13,756 bases of DNA from an uncultured Prevotella sp. (lineage in GTDB: Bacteria > Bacteroidota > Bacteroidia > Bacteroidales > Bacteroidaceae): assembly GCA_905373605.1 (NCBI GenBank), contig CAJPTO010000064.1, positions 1-13,756 on the forward strand. Direction: 5' to 3'. Shown piece by piece: positions 1 through 5,732 of the stretch. A program made the translations under genes and the position numbers. The stretch's first letter is position 1; each line of letters opens with the position of its first letter. The notes under the pieces were generated by a model, which had not been told where the DNA came from, made no database searches, and saw only the letters and a list, made by a program, of their open reading frames with translations.

Positions 1-1384
1 CATGAACACCGAGCTTTCTGGGGCGATAACCCTCATGGCTGCCGACAGCTACAAAAATTTCTACAACATCGAAGGCGTGTTCCTCCGCGCACAATACGAC
101 TATGACAGCAAATATTTCGGCTCGGCTTCCTATCGTCGCGACGGTTCTTCGCGCTTCCATCCACGCCACCGTTGGGGAAACTTCTGGTCGTTTGGAGGTG
201 CATGGGTGATGAACAAGGAGAAATGGTTCACGCCCAAATGGATTGACATGCTCAAAATCAAGGCCAGCATCGGACAACAAGGCAACGACGCCATCGGAAA
301 CTTCTTCTATACCGACCAATATGCACTTAAGTCTGTTAACGGACAGCCTTCGTTGGCTTTCACCCAAAAGGGAAAACAGGACATTACGTGGGAAACGAAC
401 ACCAACATGAACGTGGGGGCGGAGTTTGAACTGTTTAAACGCCGCATAACGGGTAGCATCGAATACTACGAACGCCGCACCACCGACATGCTGATGTGGT
501 TTACCGTACCCGAATCGCTGGGATACAACGGCTATTACGACAATGTGGGCGACATGCTTAACCGCGGCGTGGAGCTGAACATCGATGCCGACGTCATCCG
601 AACGAAGAACATCACTTGGGCAATGAACTTCAACATCACACACAACAGCAACAAAATAACCTACCTGCCCAACGAAAACAAAATCGTTTCGCTAGATGGC
701 CACGCCGGATATTCTGAGGGTAGCAGGTATGTTGGCGAGGGATTGCCCATCAACACATGGTACTTGCACCGCTTTGCAGGGCCTAACGAGGAAGGCAAAG
801 GCACATGGTACTACACAGATAAGAACACGGGAGAGTTGCTAAGAACAACTGATTACAGTGCTGCCGACTACTATCTCTGCGGCAGTCCGCACCCTTCGGT
901 GTACGGAGGCTTTGGAACATCGGTGCGCGCTTACGGCTTCGACCTCAATGCCGCGTTCATTTATTCCATCGGGGGCAAGGCTTACGACTGGGGTTACGCC
1001 ATGATGATGCGCGCCCCCGAAACATCTATCTCGCCACAAGCATATCATAAGGACCAACTGAAATCGTGGAGCCGCGAAAATCCCAACACAAACATCCCGC
1101 GTTTCCAGTATGGCGACTACAACACCTACGCTTCGTCAGACAGGTTCTTGATAAACGCCAGCTCGCTTACGTTTAAATCCATCACATTGGGCTACACTTT
1201 CCCAACACAGCTCATCAAACGCCTGCAACTTAGCAGCCTGCGACTCTTCGCTACGTGCGACAACGTGGCCTATTGGAGCAAACGCAAGGGCTTGGACCCA
1301 CGCACAACGCTCGACGGAAGCGTGGGCGACAGTGGATATTCGCCCATGCGAACATTCTCGGCAGGCATTTCGGTTAAGTTCTAA
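1..1384 (+). CDS. SusC/RagA-type TonB-dependent outer-membrane transporter, C-terminal part (5' end outside window)
   Basis: The frame is open from the left edge and ends at a TAA; the ATG at position 2 is almost certainly an internal Met, so about 460 residues of a protein that normally has around 1000 are seen. The visible part is the beta-barrel. It has the SusC-typical stretch YRRDGSSRF near residue 44, followed by a WSFGGAW segment and KASIGQQGND, then alternating aromatic strands, and it ends GISVKF with the terminal aromatic expected of an outer-membrane barrel. Signal peptide, regulatory domain, TonB box and plug must lie upstream. Known for the family: SusC proteins form a TonB-driven pore capped by a SusD lipoprotein and import oligosaccharides or, in RagAB, peptides. 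The SusD gene follows after 24 bases, so the two are probably one operon. The substrate cannot be read from this part. Confidence 0.95.
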   Translation, partial: MNTELSGAITLMAADSYKNFYNIEGVFLRAQYDYDSKYFGSASYRRDGSSRFHPRHRWGNFWSFGGAWVMNKEKWFTPKWIDMLKIKASIGQQGNDAIGNFFYTDQYALKSVNGQPSLAFTQKGKQDITWETNTNMNVGAEFELFKRRITGSIEYYERRTTDMLMWFTVPESLGYNGYYDNVGDMLNRGVELNIDADVIRTKNITWAMNFNITHNSNKITYLPNENKIVSLDGHAGYSEGSRYVGEGLPINTWYLHRFAGPNEEGKGTWYYTDKNTGELLRTTDYSAADYYLCGSPHPSVYGGFGTSVRAYGFDLNAAFIYSIGGKAYDWGYAMMMRAPETSISPQAYHKDQLKSWSRENPNTNIPRFQYGDYNTYASSDRFLINASSLTFKSITLGYTFPTQLIKRLQLSSLRLFATCDNVAYWSKRKGLDPRTTLDGSVGDSGYSPMRTFSAGISVKF

Positions 1385-1408
1385 CAACATTTCTAACAGT
1401 AAACACTT

Positions 1409-3154
1409 ATGAAATCATTCATCAAACATATCTTGCCCCTCTGCCTCTCGATGCCCCTGCTAACGGGATGTCTAGAAGAAGTGTACCCCGGGCAAGCCTT
1501 CACACAAGAGCAATTGGAACAAACAGACAACTCGGCCGCAACGCTTAGCAAGGCTATTCCTGGCGGTTTCCTCCGCATGGCAAAAGGAAACGGACACTGG
1601 GGCTATGCCGGACTGGGCATGGACCGCGATTGCATGTGCGCAGAAGTGCCTGTTTACGACATGCTTTACGACTTTTACCAAGACGAAGGCAGAGATAAGC
1701 AGCTGGGTCCGCAGTATTATGTGGCAACAGACTGGTGGCCGTTCTATTACGAACTCATCAACAAGTGCAACCTTACGCTGAAAGCCGTACCCATTAACGA
1801 GTTTACATCTACTGAAGAACTTGCACATGTGGGCAACGCATTGGGCTATCGCGCCTTTGCCTATTACGACTTGGCTTTCGCTTACGAATATAAGAAAACT
1901 GGATTTAAGGAACTGGACGACCAAGCCGAGGCAAACAAAATCTACGGCCTCACTGTTCCCATCCGAACTCCATACACTACGCAGCAGGAAGCCACCACAG
2001 ACCGCCGCGCTCCCTTTTATGTGATGTACCGTTTCATCATGACCGACCTGGACCGAGCCGAAAAATACCTGCAAGGTTATCAAAATGGTGGTGCTAACAT
2101 GATGAGCCAAAGTGCCATCTACGGACTTAAGGCACGACTATGGCTGCAACTGGGCTCGCGTTTCGACAAGCATGATGCCGACTTGAAAGAACAACTGGCG
2201 CACGAAGACGATGCGGCACTGGCCCAATACAACAAACTGGGCATCGCTTCGGCCAACGATTGCTTCAAAAAAGCCGCTCAATACGCGCGATTGGCCTACA
2301 CACAAGGGCATAAGCCCCTCACCAAGGACGAATGGTTCAACAAAACATCTGGCTTCAACACCGCAAACGCCGCTTGGATGCTGGCCGTGCAAATAGACCA
2401 AAACGACATTGTGGAGGGAGACAACTGGAGTTGGAAGAGTTTTGTGAGCAACATGTCGCCCGAAACCACTCAAGGCGTTAACAATCTCAAGTGTAAGGCC
2501 ATCCGCATGATTGACGCTGCCTTGTATAAGACCATCGAGGACGGCGACTGGCGCAAAAACACGTGGATTGCACCTGACGATGCAGGCAAGACTTCTGCCT
2601 ACGGAAAGTACACAACGCTGCTGGAGGCCAAAGATTGGGCGAAACTGCCCGCGCTTACGGGCTTAAAGTACCATCCCCGAAGTGGTGTAAGAAACAACTA
2701 CAAGATTGGTGCAGCAGTGGATATCCCGTTGATGCGCGTAGAAGAAATGTATCTTATCGAGGCTGAAGCCAAAGCACACTACGAAGGATTGGAAGCTGGC
2801 AAGCAGGCTTTGGCCAATTATCTCAACACTTACCGCTTCAGCGACGGCTCCTATAAATGCGATGCCGACAACATGGATGCCTTCAACAACGAGATATTGC
2901 GGCAAAGGCGCATTGAGCTTTGGGGCGAGGGGCGCGTGTTCTTCGACTACAAGCGGCTCGAGAAAGCTGTTGTAAGGGCTTATGCAGGGTCTAACCACCC
3001 ACAAGACTATCAGGTTAACACCAAGGAGGGCTTCGTGGCTCCGCGCATGAACATCTGCATCAGCCATTACGAAACGCAATACAACATGAACATCGTGAAC
3101 AATCCCGACCCAACAGACAAACACGATGTCCCATCTAAGCAGAATGGAAACTGA
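1409..3154 (+). CDS. SusD/RagB-family outer-membrane substrate-binding lipoprotein
   Basis: This 581-residue protein is within the usual SusD size range. Residues 1-21 are a lipoprotein signal peptide with lipobox LLTGC (Cys21 to be lipidated), followed by acidic residues (CLEEVYPG) as in surface-exported Bacteroidota lipoproteins. Family marks are the N-terminal helical segment around WWPFYYELINKCN, which resembles the TPR-like part of SusD, and the C-terminal signature RQRRIELWGEGRVFFDYKRL at residues 498-517. Known role: SusD caps the SusC barrel and captures substrate at the cell surface. The gene follows the SusC gene by 24 bases and precedes another lipoprotein gene by 23, so co-transcription is likely. 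The ATG chosen gives the complete signal peptide. Family assignment is firm; substrate is unknown. The peptidase gene downstream makes a peptide or glycoprotein ligand conceivable. Confidence 0.95.
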   Translation: MKSFIKHILPLCLSMPLLTGCLEEVYPGQAFTQEQLEQTDNSAATLSKAIPGGFLRMAKGNGHWGYAGLGMDRDCMCAEVPVYDMLYDFYQDEGRDKQLGPQYYVATDWWPFYYELINKCNLTLKAVPINEFTSTEELAHVGNALGYRAFAYYDLAFAYEYKKTGFKELDDQAEANKIYGLTVPIRTPYTTQQEATTDRRAPFYVMYRFIMTDLDRAEKYLQGYQNGGANMMSQSAIYGLKARLWLQLGSRFDKHDADLKEQLAHEDDAALAQYNKLGIASANDCFKKAAQYARLAYTQGHKPLTKDEWFNKTSGFNTANAAWMLAVQIDQNDIVEGDNWSWKSFVSNMSPETTQGVNNLKCKAIRMIDAALYKTIEDGDWRKNTWIAPDDAGKTSAYGKYTTLLEAKDWAKLPALTGLKYHPRSGVRNNYKIGAAVDIPLMRVEEMYLIEAEAKAHYEGLEAGKQALANYLNTYRFSDGSYKCDADNMDAFNNEILRQRRIELWGEGRVFFDYKRLEKAVVRAYAGSNHPQDYQVNTKEGFVAPRMNICISHYETQYNMNIVNNPDPTDKHDVPSKQNGN

Positions 3155-3177
3155 ATAACAATCAACAAGACAACAAC

Positions 3178-4110
3178 ATGAACACATTGAAGCATATATC
3201 CCTGTTCGTAACACTGGCCGCAACGGCTTTGCTGGCGGCTTGTTCCGACAAAGACGACTATACGCCCGGCCCAGAAGTGGCCCAAGGCTGCCAACAAGTG
3301 CGGTTCTTAGCCACGAACACGGCCGACTGCATATTCGATGCAGCCGACGAGAGCATCCGTTCGACAACGATTACGCTGAAACGCAACAACGACGGCGCGG
3401 CACTTACCATGCCCATCATCATCGTTTCGAAAGACGAGGGGCTGGAAATACCCACCGAAGTGACTTTCCCCACCGGACAATCCACGGCGCAAATTACCAT
3501 CAAGACACCACAACAAGTGAAGCTGGGCGACAGCTTCGCCTACGAAATCAAGATCGAAGGCGACAACATCGACCCTTACGCAAAACTGGATGGTGGAGCT
3601 ACCTTCGCTGGTACCGTGAATTATCCCAAGAAAAGGAAGCTCGACTTTTGGTTTGACTCTTCATCTGCAGGGCGGCAATTGTTTGACGTATGGACAGAAA
3701 CGCTCATGGATCTGGGCAACGGCCGCTATTACATCATCGACTTTATGCACTCGGGCGAGAGCCTTTGGTTTACGGTTAACGACAATAAGTATGTAAGCGT
3801 ACGCTGTGATGCATGGCCAAGCGGCTCAATTCAACCAGACGAAGACTACCCCGGATGCAATTACTACTACTTCCAAAAGTTAGTGAATGGCAATGTTCAG
3901 GCCTATCCGCTCTATCCCAGTGGAAAAGAAGATGGAAAACCTTACATTGTCACAGCAACCCTCTTTGGAGGTCCCGGCTATTCTCCTTATAACATTTATG
4001 AAGATGGCGACTGGGGGAAAATATATGCCGCAGAAGTGATGTACAACGACAAATCAATTGAAAAATGGGTTAACATCAATTTCCAATTCCAAAAGGAGGA
4101 GAATCCCTAA
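3178..4110 (+). CDS. SusE-position surface lipoprotein of unknown fold
   Basis: This 310-residue protein has a lipoprotein signal peptide with lipobox LLAAC (Cys22) followed by SDKDD, which fits the acidic lipoprotein export signal described for Bacteroidota surface lipoproteins. Residues about 40-149 look like an all-beta Ig- or Calx-beta-like domain (VRFLATN, then short strands such as TTITLKRN, IIVSK, EVTFP, AQITIKT, YEIKIEGD). Residues about 155-308 are rich in Trp, Tyr, Phe and Asp (LDFWFDSSS, GRYYIIDFMHSGESLWF, CNYYYFQKL, GGPGYSPYNIY) and may form a second ligand-binding domain I do not recognise. It sits directly after the SusD gene with a 23-base gap, the position usually occupied by accessory surface glycan- or ligand-binding lipoproteins (SusE/F-like or DUF4843-like). 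I infer that it assists binding by the SusCD complex; no enzymatic motif is visible. Confidence 0.85.
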   Translation: MNTLKHISLFVTLAATALLAACSDKDDYTPGPEVAQGCQQVRFLATNTADCIFDAADESIRSTTITLKRNNDGAALTMPIIIVSKDEGLEIPTEVTFPTGQSTAQITIKTPQQVKLGDSFAYEIKIEGDNIDPYAKLDGGATFAGTVNYPKKRKLDFWFDSSSAGRQLFDVWTETLMDLGNGRYYIIDFMHSGESLWFTVNDNKYVSVRCDAWPSGSIQPDEDYPGCNYYYFQKLVNGNVQAYPLYPSGKEDGKPYIVTATLFGGPGYSPYNIYEDGDWGKIYAAEVMYNDKSIEKWVNINFQFQKEENP

Positions 4111-4144
4111 TCTGATGTCTTAACGAAAAAAAGAATTGGGTTTT

Positions 4145-4162
4145 GGAATGCATTCCCTTTTT
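4145..4162 (+). terminator. Possible intrinsic terminator after the SusCD cassette
   Basis: The 12-base perfect palindrome GGAATGCATTCC (4145-4156) is followed by C and five T residues, 34 bases after the stop codon of the third lipoprotein gene. With a realistic loop the stem is only about 4 bp (GGAA/TTCC), so this is a weak terminator at best. Confidence 0.35.
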
Positions 4163-4210
4163 AATGGTTAGCGCAGAAGAAACAAATAGCACCAGTAGAA
4201 GCTGTGTTTT

Positions 4211-4329
4211 TACCAGCTACCAGCGGCATGGTAGGCACACTACCACACGCTGGTAGGCACACTACAAGATGCTGGTATCCGCGCTACCACACGCTGGTAG
4301 CCCTCGTACCAACGGCTGGTACCGATGCG
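4211..4329. repeat. Tandem array of five ~22-bp units, each a small TACCA...TGGTA hairpin
   Basis: Units begin at 4218, 4241, 4263, 4285 and 4307 and are 23, 22, 22, 22 and 23 bases long. A partial TACCAGC copy precedes them at 4211. Each unit starts TAC(C)A and carries (T)GGTA about ten bases on, giving a 5-bp stem with a 5-6 nt loop in four of the five (TACCA-CACGC-TGGTA in units 2 and 4); unit 3 is degraded at TACAA. The TACCAGC copies at 4211 and 4218 are also the reverse complement of the GCTGGTA present in units 2-5, so longer alternative pairings are possible. The array ends 87 bases before the M64 peptidase start codon. Function is unknown. Confidence 0.85.
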
Positions 4330-4416
4330 TTGACCACCAAACGACACTGAAAAGTGATACTCCTGAACCAATTCTTTTTCACCATTTCACCGACCATAAC
4401 ACTTTAAACGAAGAAT

Positions 4417-5439
4417 ATGTTTCACAAGAATAAGCTTTTAACCTATATCGCGCTCGCCCTCTTTGGCCTTACTTTCACGGCCTGTAACGAGAGTGGCGAC
4501 GACAATGAAGCCGCAACGCTGGCACAAACCCAAGACGACATCGTGGCACTTGACGGCAAAGTGACCACGCTGCAAACACATACGCAGGGCAATGGCTACA
4601 ACATCATCCTGATGGGCGACGGATTTACCGTAGACATGATAAAGAACGGCACCTACGATGATATAATGAAGAAGTCGGCCGAACACATCTTTTCGCTAGA
4701 GCCAATGAAGTCGTTGCGCCCGTATTTCAACGTCTATGTGGTGCAAAAGGTGTCTTTGAGCAGCGACCTTAGCGGTTCCACGGCATTAGCTAGTGCACTT
4801 GACAGCACCAACCGCATCTGCGGACACTTCAGTGACGACAACTTGGAGTACAAGACGATGGTATATGCCTCGGCTGTTCCTGGCTATAAGGAAAGCAATT
4901 CCATCATCAGCGTGGTGCTAAACACCACCCGTGCCGCTGGCATAACGTTCTGGGGGGCATGGGACAGCACGCTGGCTTGCGCCTATACCACGCTTTATGG
5001 CGGCGTTGACGGCCAGTATTTCCGCCACACCATCGTGCACGAAACGGCCGGACATGGCATTGGCAAGCTGGATGATGAATACGATTTGCAACACCTTGCC
5101 TTAGACGAAACGGGTCGCAATCGGTATGCTTACGGCCATACCATCGGCTGGATGATGAATGTTTCAACGACAAACGAACCTACGAAGTCGCCTTGGGCCG
5201 GGTTTTTGGCCGACTCACGCTATGCCAACCAAGGCTTGGGCCTCTTCGAAGGCGGTGCTGCACGCTATGCCACGGGCGTTTGGCGGCCCACAGAAAGCAG
5301 TATCATGCGCGTAACCGATGTGGAACACACCGAATTTAATGCTCCTTCGCGCCGCGCCATATATAATAAGGTGATGGAAGTGGCAACGGGCAAGACGCCC
5401 ACTTACGAAGAGTTCGTGGCTTTCGACCAAAAACGATAG
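4417..5439 (+). CDS. Peptidase M64 family (IgA-peptidase type) lipoprotein zinc metallopeptidase
   Basis: This 340-residue protein has lipobox FTAC (Cys23) followed by NESGDDN, suggesting an outer-membrane lipoprotein. From residue ~60 it matches the M64 pattern: YNIILMGDGFT at the start of the catalytic domain, a SLEPMKSLRPYFNVYVV segment, the zinc motif HETAGH (His208, Glu209, His213) followed by GIGKLDDEYD, and a C-terminal tail NAPSRRAIYNKVMEVATG. Spacing is HExxxH, one residue longer than the classical HExxH. The N-terminus from Cys23 to the catalytic domain is short, so the separate N-terminal domain of longer M64 proteins appears to be missing. Family knowledge: M64 takes its name from a clostridial IgA-cleaving protease; most Bacteroidota members have no proven substrate, so IgA cleavage should not be assumed. 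Next to SusCD, it could trim peptides or glycoproteins at the surface for uptake; that is inference. Confidence 0.9.
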   Translation: MFHKNKLLTYIALALFGLTFTACNESGDDNEAATLAQTQDDIVALDGKVTTLQTHTQGNGYNIILMGDGFTVDMIKNGTYDDIMKKSAEHIFSLEPMKSLRPYFNVYVVQKVSLSSDLSGSTALASALDSTNRICGHFSDDNLEYKTMVYASAVPGYKESNSIISVVLNTTRAAGITFWGAWDSTLACAYTTLYGGVDGQYFRHTIVHETAGHGIGKLDDEYDLQHLALDETGRNRYAYGHTIGWMMNVSTTNEPTKSPWAGFLADSRYANQGLGLFEGGAARYATGVWRPTESSIMRVTDVEHTEFNAPSRRAIYNKVMEVATGKTPTYEEFVAFDQKR

Positions 5440-5732
5440 CCGCCTTGCAACGCCTGTAAAGGCCATTTTCAGCTAGGGGCTCTAGAGTCTCTAGGTTTTC
5501 TAGGAACTCTAGAACCCCTAGGATGCCTAGAAACCCTAGAAATTCTAGGAATACTAGTTATCCTAGGGAGCCTAGAAAACCTAGAAACCCTAGGAACACT
5601 AGAAAACCTAGAATCCCTAGATATATCCTAGAAACCCTAGAAACCCTAGAAACCCTAGAAGATCTAGAAAGCCAAGAGCTTCCAAGCGCGCAAAAGCCGC
5701 TTCCCTTCCCCACTAATCTAAGACACAACACG
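5440..5732. other. Intergenic gap dominated by the CTAG array
   Basis: Two thirds of this 293-base gap is the 9-bp array listed separately. The ~60 bases between the array and the ATG of the next gene contain no visible TAnnTTTG box and no strong hairpin. The frame of the downstream gene stays open back to an ATG at 5523 inside the array. Because a complete signal peptide starts only at 5733, the array is treated as non-coding leader. Confidence 0.7.
5473..5672. repeat. 22-unit tandem array, 9-bp period, invariant CTAG core
   Basis: CTAG occurs at 5473 and then every 9 bases through 5617 (17 units); a single 11-base unit shifts phase, and CTAG resumes at 5628, 5637, 5646, 5655 and 5664. All 22 units keep CTAG while the five bases between vary. 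The commonest unit is CTAGAAACC. The early units (around 5491-5508) read on the complementary consensus (CTAGGTTTT), the later ones on CTAGAAAAC, so the two ends can base-pair: TCTAGGTTTTCTAGG (5490-5504) is the exact reverse complement of 5571-5585. CTAG is usually a scarce tetranucleotide in bacterial DNA and is only scattered elsewhere in this window. The array lies between the M64 gene and the beta-barrel gene; its role is unknown. Confidence 0.95.

Larger units (their letters stand above)
4111..4416. other. Intergenic gap with possible terminator and hairpin repeat array
   Basis: This 306-base gap has no convincing coding frame. It contains a terminator-like palindrome near its start and a 22-bp-period array of small inverted repeats in its middle (both listed separately). 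The last ~85 bases before the peptidase gene show no clear TAnnTTTG promoter box, so it is unresolved whether the peptidase is transcribed from here or by read-through from the SusCD operon. Confidence 0.7.

Noticed and set aside
2663..3367. 234-codon minus-strand ORF, and a 212-codon one at 1472-2110
   Set aside because: Both are antisense to the well-supported SusD gene (the first also to the next lipoprotein gene); their translations are Cys/Val-rich with no recognisable motif.
4211..4329. CRISPR array or insertion-sequence end
   Set aside because: Units are 22 bp with the similarity spread through the unit, there are only five, and no transposase, target duplication or cas gene is present.
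5473..5672. CRISPR array
   Set aside because: The unit is 9 bp with a 4-bp constant core; there are no ~30-bp repeats alternating with unique spacers, and no cas genes nearby.
5523..5732. N-terminal Pro-Arg-Asn-rich domain of the beta-barrel protein
   Set aside because: It is the translation of the CTAG array; a complete signal peptide starts at 5733, and an upstream extension would prevent normal export.
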